A stretch of DNA of 64,000 nt from JBFMCC01 sp037445635 (GCA_037445635.1 JBBIKC010000003.1:1-64000), one strand, 5' to 3'; counted from the stretch's first letter, positions 51,818-60,708 are shown. Numbers and translations: made by a program. Notes: generated by a model from the letters alone, not told the origin.

Positions 51818-52983
51818 CAGCCGCCGGACTCCTGCTTGATGATCTGGTCCACCAGTTTCAGAATCTGCTGGGCGGTGATTCCGTCCGGCTGGCACAGGAT
51901 GGCCGCCGTCTGCATGCGCGTGGCCTGCATGAGCAGTTCGGGCGCGGGGGTAAGCGTGACGCTCAGCGGATGCCCGAGTTTGTCCTGCACGACCGTCCAT
52001 GGCAGTTGCGTATCCGAGCGGATGCGGTTGTTGAGCACCGGCAGGATTTGCTGGCTTTTGAGTCCCAGGCCGGTGATTTCCCCGATCAGGGCCTTGGTAT
52101 GCAGGATCGTGTTCGGAACCCCCTCCAGCACCACGACCACATTCTGGCAGAGCGGCGCGAGTTTCTGGACGAAGGGCGGGAGGCCGCTTCCCAGATCGAG
52201 GACGATGAAGCGCGCCAGCGAGGCCAGCCGCCCGACCAGCGCTTCATATTGGCTGACCTGGCTGATGAGGTGCATGTCGCTGGGGTGGTCGGAGGCCAGC
52301 AGGAGTTTCGTCCCGGAGATGTGAGGCATCAGGGCGCCGCTTACGCGCTCGCGGGTGATGTCTTTGGGGGCGCCGTCCAGGAATTTCACCAGTGCTTTCT
52401 GGTTGGCGACTCCCAGGTCCATTCCGAGCGTGCCTTTACCGGGCACCATCTCGGCCAGGATGACTTCGGCCTTCGTGCGCGTGAACAATCCCGCCGCCAC
52501 ATTGACCGCGATGGTGGAAACGCCCAGTCCGCCGCGCGCCGCCAGCACGCCGATGACGTGGCCGTGAGTCTCCTGCGGGGCCGCCGCGGCGTGTTCCTCT
52601 GTTGTACGTTGGCCTGCCCGTGCCAGCAGGGCTTTTACGTGCGCCTGGAGTTCGGAGGGATGCGTGGGTTTGGTCAGGTAATCGTCCGCGCCCACCTCGA
52701 AGCCTGTTACCTTGTCGTCCAGCTGGGTCTTGGCGGTAAACATCAGGATCGGGATACCCGCGGTGGACTCGTTGCCCCGCAGGCGGCGCGTGACCTCGAA
52801 GCCGTCCATGTCCGGCATCATGATATCCAGCAGGATCAGGTCTGGCTTTTCGTCAATGGCTTTCTGCAGACCCTGTTGACCGTTGGCGGCCGCGCTGATC
52901 TGATAGCCCTGGCGCTGGAGCATGAGTCCAACCAGGCGCAGGGTATCAACGTCGTCGTCCACGATCAGGATTTTTTCAGGCAT
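51817..52983 (-). CDS. Receiver domain fused to a CpaE-like MinD/ParA ATPase
   Basis: 388 residues from the ATG at 52983. The receiver (1-120) has VDDDVDT, acceptor Asp in LILLDIMMPD and Lys in YLTKPTHP, so it can be phosphorylated. The second part resembles CpaE/TadZ pilus-localisation ATPases, but the deviant Walker A reads ARGGLGVST, lacking both the signature Lys (Arg there) and the P-loop Lys (Val there). ATP hydrolysis is therefore doubtful, as reported for some TadZ/CpaE proteins. No tad pilus genes are nearby. First gene of the operon with sir2 and the GAF kinase. Confidence 0.85.
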   Translation of the reverse strand: MPEKILIVDDDVDTLRLVGLMLQRQGYQISAAANGQQGLQKAIDEKPDLILLDIMMPDMDGFEVTRRLRGNESTAGIPILMFTAKTQLDDKVTGFEVGADDYLTKPTHPSELQAHVKALLARAGQRTTEEHAAAAPQETHGHVIGVLAARGGLGVSTIAVNVAAGLFTRTKAEVILAEMVPGKGTLGMDLGVANQKALVKFLDGAPKDITRERVSGALMPHISGTKLLLASDHPSDMHLISQVSQYEALVGRLASLARFIVLDLGSGLPPFVQKLAPLCQNVVVVLEGVPNTILHTKALIGEITGLGLKSQQILPVLNNRIRSDTQLPWTVVQDKLGHPLSVTLTPAPELLMQATRMQTAAILCQPDGITAQQILKLVDQIIKQESGG

Positions 52984-53068
52984 AAGCGCGTCCCTCGCGA
53001 CTGTCGAACAAAGTCTAGCATAAAGACGGCTATCGGGCAAGATTCCATTAGTTTTAATACGGGAGTGA

Positions 53069-53074
53069 TATAAT
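53069..53074 (+). promoter_or_regulatory. -10 box of ssrA
   Basis: TATAAT, 10 nt before the tmRNA 5' end at 53085. No strong -35 sequence is visible. Confidence 0.6.
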
Positions 53075-53084
53075 AAGGCCGCCC

Positions 53085-53467
53085 GGGGATGACAGGCTTC
53101 GACGGAGGAGGCTGGTCCCGGAATGCGAGCCGAGAGGCGCCGAACTCGTAAACTCAGCGCAACCCAATAAGTGCCAACCGCACTTCCTATGCTGCTATGC
53201 CCCTCGCCGCCTAAGGCGAGAGCGTAACAGTACGGTCTTCAATGTAAGACCGCGTCCACCGGCCCCGAGCTCCGCCAGGGACCGGCCCGGGCGAGACAAA
53301 CGCGGAGTGCCGCACGCGACGCCGTTAACCGTGTGAAAGACCCAACGGCTGGCTGCAGGCGGTTCCCGCCGGACGAGATGCCTGCAGTGACCCACCTCGA
53401 CCGGCTACGCTCGTAGAGTTCCGAGGGTCGATTCTTTCGGACGCGGGTTCGATTCCCGCCATCTCCA
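53085..53467 (+). ncRNA. ssrA: Transfer-messenger RNA (tmRNA)
   Basis: About 383 nt. The 5' end GGGGATGACAGGCTTCGACGG and the 3' T arm GCGGGTTCGATTCCCGC with acceptor CATCTCC and discriminator A are classical. The tag reading frame is at 53173-53214 and encodes ANRTSYAAMPLAA followed by TAA; the -LAA end is the usual protease signal. CCA is not encoded. It rescues stalled ribosomes together with SmpB (not in the window). Tandem copies of its 3' end follow. Confidence 0.95.
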
Positions 53468-53591
53468 CTTCACCGCCTTCCACATTGGGAGGCGGTGTTG
53501 GTTTATCTCGGGCGCGAGTCCCCAAAGGGGATGCTATTCGATTCCCGCCATCTCCACTTCACCGCCTTCCACATTGGGAGGCGGTGTTGGT
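53451..53591 (+). repeat. 89-bp tandem repeat starting in the tmRNA 3' end
   Basis: A unit that begins GATTCCCGCCATCTCCACTT at 53451 restarts at 53540. It comprises the tmRNA 3' terminus, a terminator-like hairpin (53471-53498) and a GGCGCGAGTCCCCAAAGGGG segment. The second unit runs into the N gap, and the sequence after the gap resumes in phase (TTATCTCGG...), so more units are likely missing. Such duplication of a tmRNA end can arise from integrase att sites, but no integrase is seen. Confidence 0.85.
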
Positions 53592-53691
53592 NNNNNNNNN
53601 NNNNNNNNNNNNNNNNNNNNNNNNNNNNNNNNNNNNNNNNNNNNNNNNNNNNNNNNNNNNNNNNNNNNNNNNNNNNNNNNNNNNNNNNNNN
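53592..53691. other. Assembly gap (100 N)
   Basis: Exactly 100 undetermined bases, a conventional scaffold gap, placed inside the tandem repeat. Confidence 0.98.
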
Positions 53692-53899
53692 TTATCTCGG
53701 ACGCGGGTCCCCAAAGGGGATGCTATTCGATTTCCGCCATCGCTTCCTCCGGGCAGGTCCAAAAGCGGGCTGCGCGCTGCGGCGGCTTTTTGTCCTCAGG
53801 AAGGCCGATTGGGACAATCGAGTCATGATAATAACCTGTATTGTAGGGCGACCCTATGCTATACTTCCGCTGACCACCCCATTGTGTTTTGGAGGACAC

Positions 53900-54673
53900 A
53901 TGTTTAAAAAATCGTTTCGCCCGTTTGTTTTTCTTTTCGTGATCGTTGCGTTAGTCAGCCTGGCTTGTGGAATTGATTGGGGAACGAGCACATCCGAGCC
54001 GCCGGTTCAGCAGCCCCAGCAGCCCCAGCAACCCCAGCCCCAGCAACCCTCGCAGCCTCAGCCTACCGAACCGCCGGTTCAGACTTCGGGCCAGCAGTTT
54101 TATACCGAAGAGTTCGATGCCCCCAACGACAACTGGACCTACTTCACCGTCAAAGGGGACGACTCCACAAACGAGTCTGGATTGTCCCTCACGACCGAAG
54201 GCGGCTACCTCGCCTTCGACGTCAACTCGAAATATCTCTATACCTACGTTACCTACGATGCTTTCGAGTATGACGATGTCCGCGTAGATGCACGCGTGGA
54301 GAATCGCGGCACGAACAACAATAATATCAGCCTGATCTGCCGCTACAGCAGTGAGGGCTGGTACGAATTCAACGTTGCCAACAACGGTCTCTACAATATC
54401 TTCGCCGCGACTTACAATGCAAGTGGTGATGTGGTGTACAACTTCCTGGCCGACGGCGGTTCGAACAGGATCAAGCAGGGCAAGGAAGTGAACGAGTATG
54501 CCATCATCTGCAAGGACCGCACCCTGACGCTCTACATCAACGGTTTCGAGACGCGTGTGCTCGACGATAACAACTTCGTCCTGCGCAGCGGGAAGGTGGG
54601 TATTTCGGTCTCGTCCTTCGACGACCTGCCTGTCAAAGTGGATGTAGACTGGATCAAGATCAGCCAGCCATAG
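53900..54673 (+). CDS. Lipoprotein with Gln/Pro linker and LamG-like (DUF1080-type) domain
   Basis: 257 residues from the ATG at 53900, which has GGAGG 4 nt upstream. Lipobox (IVALVSLACG), then a linker of repeated QQP (about 35-55), then a beta-sandwich domain with the pattern YTEEFDAPNDNWTYF ... GYLAFDV ... DVRVDARVEN ... TLTLYINGFETRV ... KVGISV, like the concanavalin-type domain of DUF1080. It is on the cell surface and may bind carbohydrate. A longer open frame through the N gap is an artefact. Confidence 0.8.
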   Translation: MFKKSFRPFVFLFVIVALVSLACGIDWGTSTSEPPVQQPQQPQQPQPQQPSQPQPTEPPVQTSGQQFYTEEFDAPNDNWTYFTVKGDDSTNESGLSLTTEGGYLAFDVNSKYLYTYVTYDAFEYDDVRVDARVENRGTNNNNISLICRYSSEGWYEFNVANNGLYNIFAATYNASGDVVYNFLADGGSNRIKQGKEVNEYAIICKDRTLTLYINGFETRVLDDNNFVLRSGKVGISVSSFDDLPVKVDVDWIKISQP

Positions 54674-54692
54674 GTTTCCACTTGCGCAATCG

Positions 54693-54716
54693 GAGGCGGC
54701 CTGAAGAGGCCGCCTC
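54693..54716 (+). terminator. Terminator after the LamG-like lipoprotein
   Basis: GAGGCGGCCT and AGGCCGCCTC with a GAAG loop, followed by TTTT. Confidence 0.85.
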
Positions 54717-54727
54717 TTTTCATTACT

Positions 54728-54902
54728 AGAACTTGTCTCAAAAATACTGACCGGCCCCGTCATTGCGAGCGAAGCGCTTGCCCTGAGCCTGTCGAAGGGA
54801 AGCAATCTCCTTGAAAACGAGGTGACCTCGTAGAATTGGGGATTGCTTCGTCGGGCTATGCCCTCCTCGCAATGACAATCGCTTATTTTTGAGATGGCTT
54901 CT
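54728..54902 (+). repeat. Copy C of the ~175-bp dispersed element, just upstream of dnaK
   Basis: Same ends as copy B: AGAACTTGTCTCAAAAATA and TATTTTTGAGATGGCTTCT. Only two single-base differences from copy B were seen. It ends 87 nt before the dnaK start codon. Confidence 0.95.
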
Positions 54903-54989
54903 ATTAAATATCTACGCATCGTTAACGTGATTCTTGCATCATTCGAGTATTCTGTAGCCGTTGAATTCATCAAGCTAAGGAGCAACGCT

Positions 54990-56879
54990 ATGGGAAAAAT
55001 CATCGGCATTGACCTGGGCACGACCAACAGCGTCGTTTCCGTCATGGAAGGCGGACAGCCGACCGTCATCTCCACCGCGGAGGGTGGACGTCTCTGCCCG
55101 TCGGTGGTGGCATTCAATAAAAACGGCGAGCGGCTCGTTGGTCAGACCGCGAAGCGGCAGGCTGTGATCAACTCGGAGAATACTGTCTATTCCATCAAAC
55201 GTTTCATCGGACGTCACTACGACGAGACCAGCGTGGAGCGCGGCATGGTCCCGTTTGAAGTTGTGCGCGGGCCGAGCGATGATGTGCGCGTGAAGATCCC
55301 TGTCACCAACCGCGAATACAGCCCGCAGGAAATTTCCGCCATGGTGCTGGCAAAATTGAAGGCCGACGCCGAAGCGTATCTGGGACAGCCTGTCACGCAG
55401 GCGGTCATCACCGTCCCCGCGTATTTCAACGACAGTCAGCGTCAGGCCACGAAAGACGCGGGCCGCATTGCGGGTCTGGAAGTGATGCGTATCATCAACG
55501 AGCCGACGGCGTCCGCGCTGGCGTATGGTCTCGATAAAAAGAAAGATGAAACGATTCTCGTCTTCGACCTGGGCGGCGGCACATTCGACGTGTCGGTGCT
55601 GGAAGTGGGCGAGGGTGTGATCGAAGTAAAGGCCACCAACGGCGACACGCATCTCGGCGGTGACGACTGGGACCAGCGCATCGTCAACTGGGCCGCGGAC
55701 GTGTTCAAAAAGGATCAGGGCATTGATCTGCGCCAGGACCGCCAGGCGCTCCAGCGTCTGCGCGAGGCGGCGGAGAAAGCAAAGATCGAGTTGTCGTCTG
55801 TGATGGAGACCGAGATCAACCTGCCGTATATCACTGCCGACGCAAACGGTCCAAAGCATTTACAACTGAAACTCTCGCGTGCCAAATTCGAGCAGATGAC
55901 CGAAGACCTGCTGGCACGCTGCCGCAAGCCGTTTGAGAACGCACTCAAAGACGCGGGCATGTCTGCAAGCGATCTCGATGAAGTCGTCCTGGTCGGCGGC
56001 GCGACGCGTATGCCGATGGTCCAGGAACTGGTGCGCAGTCTGACCGGGAAAGAGCCGAACAAGGGCGTCAACCCGGATGAGGTGGTCGCGGTCGGCGCAG
56101 CCATCCAGGGCGGCGTGCTGGGCGGCGAGGTCAAGGATATTCTCCTGCTCGACGTCACCCCGCTCTCGCTGGGCGTCGAGACCCTCGGCGGTGTCATGAC
56201 TGTGATGATCGAACGCAACACGACCATCCCGGTCAAGAAGACCGAAACCTATTCGACCGCGGCCGACAACCAGACCGCGGTGGATATCCACATCCTGCAG
56301 GGCGAACGCCCGCTGGCCACGGATAACATGTCGCTCGGGCGTTTCCGCCTCGACGGTATCCCGCCTGCGCCGCGCGGCATCCCGCAGATCGAAGTGACCT
56401 TCGACATTGACGCCAACGGCATTTTGCACGTTACGGCGCGCGACAAGGCCACAGGCAAAGAGCAGAAGGTCACTGTGACTGCCTCGACCAACCTGAGCAA
56501 GCAGGATATCGAGCGCATGGTACAGGAGGCGCGTTCTCACGAGGCAGAGGATAAGAAACGCCGCGAACTCATCGAAGCCCGCAATATGGCCGACAGCCTG
56601 GTCTATCAGACCGAGAAGGCGCTGCGCGACCTAGGCAGCAAGGTGCCTGCCAACGAACGCGGCAACATCGAAGCCAAGATCAATGATTTGAAGTCTGCCG
56701 CGCAGGGCGAGGACTTGAACCGCATCCGTAAAGCAACCGAGGAGGTCCAGCAGGCCTTCCACGCCCTGAGCCAGCAGTTGTACGCGCAGGGACAGCAGCC
56801 CCAGCCCGAGGCGCCGGGCGGCCCGTCGGCTCCGCCGCCAAGCGAAGGCGACGTGATTGACGGCGAAGTTAAAGAGTAG
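54990..56879 (+). CDS. dnaK: Chaperone DnaK (Hsp70)
   Basis: 629 residues, normal size. Nucleotide-binding domain with IIGIDLGTTNS, the connecting VFDLGGGTFDVSVL and VVLVGGATRMP; substrate-binding domain with DVTPLSLGVETLGG and ERNTTIPVKKT; C-terminal helical lid and a Pro-rich tail ending GEVKE. The ATG at 54990 is chosen because AAGGAG lies 7 nt upstream; the open frame extends further up only through the repeat. grpE and dnaJ are not adjacent. No CIRCE element or clear promoter is seen between the repeat and the gene. Confidence 0.97.
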   Translation: MGKIIGIDLGTTNSVVSVMEGGQPTVISTAEGGRLCPSVVAFNKNGERLVGQTAKRQAVINSENTVYSIKRFIGRHYDETSVERGMVPFEVVRGPSDDVRVKIPVTNREYSPQEISAMVLAKLKADAEAYLGQPVTQAVITVPAYFNDSQRQATKDAGRIAGLEVMRIINEPTASALAYGLDKKKDETILVFDLGGGTFDVSVLEVGEGVIEVKATNGDTHLGGDDWDQRIVNWAADVFKKDQGIDLRQDRQALQRLREAAEKAKIELSSVMETEINLPYITADANGPKHLQLKLSRAKFEQMTEDLLARCRKPFENALKDAGMSASDLDEVVLVGGATRMPMVQELVRSLTGKEPNKGVNPDEVVAVGAAIQGGVLGGEVKDILLLDVTPLSLGVETLGGVMTVMIERNTTIPVKKTETYSTAADNQTAVDIHILQGERPLATDNMSLGRFRLDGIPPAPRGIPQIEVTFDIDANGILHVTARDKATGKEQKVTVTASTNLSKQDIERMVQEARSHEAEDKKRRELIEARNMADSLVYQTEKALRDLGSKVPANERGNIEAKINDLKSAAQGEDLNRIRKATEEVQQAFHALSQQLYAQGQQPQPEAPGGPSAPPPSEGDVIDGEVKE

Positions 56880-56887
56880 ATGAGTGT

Positions 56888-56918
56888 AGAGACGGTCTGC
56901 AGGGCCGTCTCTCTTTTT
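56888..56918 (+). terminator. Terminator of dnaK
   Basis: AGAGACGG (56888-56895) pairs with CCGTCTCT (56905-56912), followed by a T run. Confidence 0.85.
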
Positions 56919-56922
56919 GTTT

Positions 56923-56928
56923 TATAAT
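56923..56928 (+). promoter_or_regulatory. -10 box of the C39-like gene
   Basis: TATAAT, 7 nt before the ATG at 56936. Confidence 0.6.
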
Positions 56929-56935
56929 CCCTCGC

Positions 56936-58249
56936 ATGCGCAGCCCGCGGATTCGCATCCTTCTTGCCGTCATCGCTGCATTCCTCTTGGCAATTGGCGT
57001 TTACTACATCCCGCCTGTCCATGAGAGGCTGGCCTGGCGCGTGGAAGGACTGCGCACGCAGATCAAGTATTTCTTCAATCCGCCGGACGAGGCGGTCTTT
57101 CAACCCTCGGAGCAGCAGCAGGTGGAGGCCATCGTCTCGGCGACGATGCGGGCCTTCCTCGCCACGCCCACGCGGACCGCGACGCCGCGTCCCGGGCCGA
57201 GCCTCACCCCAACCGTTACAACGACCCCATTACCGACGGTTGTCATGCTGGAGGGCGTCAAATACGAGCACCAGCACGGACGGTTGAACTACTGCGGCCC
57301 GGCCAACTTCTCCATGTCGTTGACCTTCTGGGGCTGGGACGGCGACCGCGATGTGATTGGCAGGGCCGTCAAGCCAAGCGACAAGGACAAGAACGTGATG
57401 CCCTACGAGTTGCAGGATTACATCACGGACAACGTGCCCGGCATGACCTCGGTCCTGCGTTACGGCGGCGAGATCGAAATGATCAAACGACTGGTCGCGG
57501 CGGGGTTTCCGGTCGTGGTGGAGAAGGGCATCTATGAGTTGGACCTGAACGGCAAGTTTGGCTGGATGGGACACTATGCTTTCGTCACCGGCTACGACGA
57601 AACGAAGCAGGAGTTGATTTATCAGGACACGTATCAGCCCGAAGGCGCGCCGCCGGGACCGAATCGCCGAATCAGTTACGATGATTTCAACGAGGGCTGG
57701 CGTTCGTTCAATTTCGTCTTCGTGGTCGTCTATCCTGTCGAGCGCGAGGCGGAGGTGCTGTCCGCGCTGGGGAGTTGGGCGGACGAGGCTTGGGCCACGC
57801 GTCACGCGCTCGAACGCGCCCAGGCCGAGGGTCAAAGCCTGACCGGGATTGACCAGTTCTTCGCCTGGTTCAACGCGGGCACCAGTCACGTGGGTCTGCT
57901 CCAATACGCGGATGCGGCCGTCGCTTACGATTACGCCTTCCAACTTTACGCCGCGCTGGACGTGGATAACAGCATCCGCCCGTATCGCATGATGTGGTAT
58001 CAGACCGGGCCGTATAAGGCATATTTTTACAGCGGGCGTTACGCGGACGTGATCAGCCTGGCGAATACGACGCTCTATGATACGATCAGCGAGCCGGTGC
58101 TGGAGGAGAGCCTGTACTGGCGCGGACAGGCCGAGTACATGGCCGGGCAGACCGGCGCGGCGATTGCCGATTACCGCGCCGCGTTGAAGGTGCATCCCAA
58201 ATGGCTGCCGGCGTTGCAAGCGTTGGAGGATTTGGGTGTCGAACCCTGA
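56936..58249 (+). CDS. Membrane-anchored C39-like cysteine peptidase with tetratricopeptide-like tail
   Basis: 437 residues. One N-terminal helix (ILLAVIAAFLLAIGVYYI) and a Thr/Pro-rich linker lead to a papain-like C39 domain with Cys in LNYCGPANFSM, His in MGHYAFVTGYD and a following Asp in YQDTY. The C-terminal 150 residues are helical repeats (YRAALKVHPKWLPALQALEDLG), TPR-like. Outside the membrane by topology. C39 relatives process peptides or act on the wall; the substrate is unknown. No ABC exporter is linked. Confidence 0.85.
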   Translation: MRSPRIRILLAVIAAFLLAIGVYYIPPVHERLAWRVEGLRTQIKYFFNPPDEAVFQPSEQQQVEAIVSATMRAFLATPTRTATPRPGPSLTPTVTTTPLPTVVMLEGVKYEHQHGRLNYCGPANFSMSLTFWGWDGDRDVIGRAVKPSDKDKNVMPYELQDYITDNVPGMTSVLRYGGEIEMIKRLVAAGFPVVVEKGIYELDLNGKFGWMGHYAFVTGYDETKQELIYQDTYQPEGAPPGPNRRISYDDFNEGWRSFNFVFVVVYPVEREAEVLSALGSWADEAWATRHALERAQAEGQSLTGIDQFFAWFNAGTSHVGLLQYADAAVAYDYAFQLYAALDVDNSIRPYRMMWYQTGPYKAYFYSGRYADVISLANTTLYDTISEPVLEESLYWRGQAEYMAGQTGAAIADYRAALKVHPKWLPALQALEDLGVEP

Positions 58250-58292
58250 CAAAACCACCATACCATTTGAAAATACTTTATTGCAGGTTAGT

Positions 58293-58331
58293 GGTGGTTT
58301 CGATACGCGCCTTCGGCGCTACTCAACCACC
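58293..58331. repeat. Short intergenic hairpin repeat
   Basis: GGTGGTTTCGATACGCGCC, a TTC loop region, then GGCGCTACTCAACCACC: an imperfect inverted repeat between the C39-like gene and sbcD. Confidence 0.6.
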
Positions 58332-58334
58332 GAG

Positions 58335-58340
58335 TATTAT
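58335..58340 (+). promoter_or_regulatory. -10 box of sbcD
   Basis: TATTAT, 6 nt before the ATG at 58347. Confidence 0.45.
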
Positions 58341-58346
58341 TGAAGA

Positions 58347-59576
58347 ATGAAACTACTCCATTTTGCCGACGCTCACATTGACATGGCCAACTATGGCCGC
58401 CACGATCCCGCGACGGGATTGCCCCTGCGCGTGCTCGACTTTCTGAAATCCCTCGACACGATAGTAGACGCGGCGATTGACGAGAAAGTGGACCTGGTCA
58501 TCTTCGCGGGCGATGCCTACAAAGACCGCGCGCCCGCGCCGACCTTCCAGCGCGAGTGGGGCAAACGCATTATGCGCCTGTCGCAGGCGAAAATCCCCAC
58601 TTTGCTTTTGGTGGGCAACCACGACCTCTCGCCCGCGGCGGGACGCGCTCACGCGGTCCAGGAGTTCGATACACTTCAGGTCCCGTTCGTGCGCGTGCTC
58701 GACAGGCCCGAATTTCTTCGTCCGAGTGATCTGTGGGATTTGCCGTTGCAAGTCATCGCGTTGCCGTGGGTCTCGCGCTCCGGGCTGATGGCCGCCATTG
58801 ACACGGAAGGCATGCTGCCCTCGGAGGTCTATGCCGAAGTGGAGAAGCGGCTCAACGATTTGGTGGAAGGCTGGATCACGGAAGCGGACGAGTCCCTGCC
58901 GCTGGTGCTGACCGCGCACGCGTCGGTGCAGGGGGCGGTGTACGGCTCCGAACGGACCGTGATGCTGGGCGCCGATTTGGTGCTAAGTCCCTCGATGGTC
59001 AAGAATCCGCGGCTGGATTACGTGGCGCTCGGTCACATCCACAAGCCGCAGGACTTGAACGAGGGCGCACATCCGCCCGTCATTTATCCCGGCTCCATCG
59101 AGCGCGTGGACTTCGGCGAGGCGGGCGACAATAAATATTTTGTGGTTGCCGACGTGAAAAAGGGAAAGACGAAAGTGGACTGGCGTAAACTGAGCGGCGC
59201 GCGTCCGTTTATTGACCGGCGCGTGGTACTTGAATCGGATCAAAACGTGACCGAGGCGCTCAAGTCCGCGCTGCCCAAGCCGAAAGACATGGACGGCGCG
59301 ATCCTGCGCCTGACCGTGGATTATCCGCGCGAGTGGGACGCGTTGATTGATGAGCCTGCCTTACGAAAACATGCCGAGAAGGCATTTGAATTCCATCTTG
59401 TGAAGCGGCCGCGCATCGAGGCGCGCATCCGCCTCGCCGCGGACCAGACGGTGAGCAGTCTCAGCCCGCTGGATTTGCTGGATCAATACTGGCGCGCGGT
59501 GCACACCGAGGAGGCGGATATCGAGTCCTTGCAGAAGCTGGCGGGGGAGATTCTGGCGGAGGAGGGGGAGGATTAG
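58347..59576 (+). CDS. sbcD: SbcD/Mre11-type DNA exonuclease subunit
   Basis: 409 residues. Calcineurin-like nuclease motifs: FADAHID, FAGDAYKDR, GNHDLS, LTAHASV and LGHIHKP, followed by the capping domain and a C-terminal helix likely to bind SbcC. SbcCD cuts hairpins and DNA ends. The expected sbcC gene is not downstream: a small membrane protein gene follows instead. Start supported by a -10 box 6 nt upstream; no ribosome-binding site. Confidence 0.93.
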   Translation: MKLLHFADAHIDMANYGRHDPATGLPLRVLDFLKSLDTIVDAAIDEKVDLVIFAGDAYKDRAPAPTFQREWGKRIMRLSQAKIPTLLLVGNHDLSPAAGRAHAVQEFDTLQVPFVRVLDRPEFLRPSDLWDLPLQVIALPWVSRSGLMAAIDTEGMLPSEVYAEVEKRLNDLVEGWITEADESLPLVLTAHASVQGAVYGSERTVMLGADLVLSPSMVKNPRLDYVALGHIHKPQDLNEGAHPPVIYPGSIERVDFGEAGDNKYFVVADVKKGKTKVDWRKLSGARPFIDRRVVLESDQNVTEALKSALPKPKDMDGAILRLTVDYPREWDALIDEPALRKHAEKAFEFHLVKRPRIEARIRLAADQTVSSLSPLDLLDQYWRAVHTEEADIESLQKLAGEILAEEGED

Positions 59577-59606
59577 CAGACGATGTTTTCACGACAAGGA
59601 GATGCC

Positions 59607-59933
59607 ATGAGGACTACCCTCACAAATATCGGATCATCGGCGTTCATCGGTCTTTTGCTCGTGCTTCCGTTCATGGTGATGGAATTGGTAAACAGATGGA
59701 AATACCATGAAGGATTCCCCGTCAATTTATTTGGCATGATGTGGCTCTCGGCCGCGGTGTTCGTCCTCGTCCTGATGCCCATTCTGCGAAATGTGTGCGC
59801 GGGAAACAGTATCATGGCGAATCCCGTTTCCTTTTTACTCAGGGTCGTTTTTCTGGCTTTCATCGCGCGGATGTGGATGGGCATTCTGATTGACCAAATG
59901 CCCTGTTTTCTGGGTGTCCCGAATTGTGATTAG
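59607..59933 (+). CDS. Small membrane protein
   Basis: 108 residues from the ATG at 59607 with AAGGAG 6 nt upstream. Three hydrophobic helices (SSAFIGLLLVLPFMVMELV, FGMMWLSAAVFVLVLMPIL, FLLRVVFLAFIARMWMGIL) and a short tail with two Cys. It lies 30 nt after sbcD. No family recognised. Confidence 0.7.
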   Translation: MRTTLTNIGSSAFIGLLLVLPFMVMELVNRWKYHEGFPVNLFGMMWLSAAVFVLVLMPILRNVCAGNSIMANPVSFLLRVVFLAFIARMWMGILIDQMPCFLGVPNCD

Positions 59934-60048
59934 AGAAACGCTGAACGGCGAGCGTTAGGCGCTTGGGGTGGGAGGGTGGAGTCGCCAGCGAAACGGGAAA
60001 AAACAAAAAGCCAGAGAAATGCCCAATTAACGCGCCGCGTACCCACCG

Positions 60049-60708
60049 TCAGCTGCACGCATTGTTAGCCGCCCTAACTTCGTGATGTTCGTTGTTTTGC
60101 ATACCCTTTACCAAACGCACTGCTCCATAGCCAATGAGCAGAATTCCCACCAAAATATTCAATAATCTAATGAGCCTTATAGGGATCGCCCCTCCAATCA
60201 ACGAAAACAGGATTACCGATGCTCCCAAAAATATGAGTGTCGCCGAACCCGTTGATAGTCCAAAGATCAATAATTCTCGTTTTGTGTAATCGAGTTCAAC
60301 AGCCTTTGTTGCAAACAAGCTCGTGAAGAAAACGATGGTCATGGGACTGGAAATCGTGAGAAAAAAGACGGCTGTGAAGCTTGTGAGAAGGTTCGAAGAG
60401 GTTGTATTGGCATCTGTGGAAAAATCACTGCCAATTACATCTTTGATAATGATCCATCCGAATATGACAAGCACAGCCGAACTAATGATACCAAAGACCT
60501 TCTTAACCTTCTTTCTCTCCAGCAATTTGCCAACGCCTAATATTGCAAGCGTTATGTAAAGATAGTCAACTATTGTTACGGCAAAAACGGCAACCAGGCC
60601 ATCTAGAATTGTTCTTTGTATGGTGAGGTTTACGATAAAGAAAAATACTGGACCAATTGCGAGTTGCAGCAACAACCCTGTTGCTAATCCGTTTCTGAAT
60701 ATTTTCAT
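60049..60708 (-). CDS. LysE/RhtB-family amino acid exporter
   Basis: 219 residues from the ATG at 60708, which has AAGGA upstream (a longer frame starts at 60726). Six membrane helices, with the LysE-type start GLATGLLLQLAIGPVFFFIVN and SSPMTIVFF. It exports amino acids or related small molecules. The gene is AT-richer than the core genes around it, in an accessory segment next to an insertion sequence, suggesting transfer. Confidence 0.85.
   Translation of the reverse strand: MKIFRNGLATGLLLQLAIGPVFFFIVNLTIQRTILDGLVAVFAVTIVDYLYITLAILGVGKLLERKKVKKVFGIISSAVLVIFGWIIIKDVIGSDFSTDANTTSSNLLTSFTAVFFLTISSPMTIVFFTSLFATKAVELDYTKRELLIFGLSTGSATLIFLGASVILFSLIGGAIPIRLIRLLNILVGILLIGYGAVRLVKGMQNNEHHEVRAANNACS

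Noticed and set aside
53451..53740. CRISPR-like array
   Set aside because: The repeat is the tmRNA end with its terminator, units are adjacent without unique spacers, and no cas genes are seen.
53495..53899. Open frame running through the N gap into the lipoprotein
   Set aside because: Translates N bases; the lipobox signal and GGAGG site place the start at 53900.
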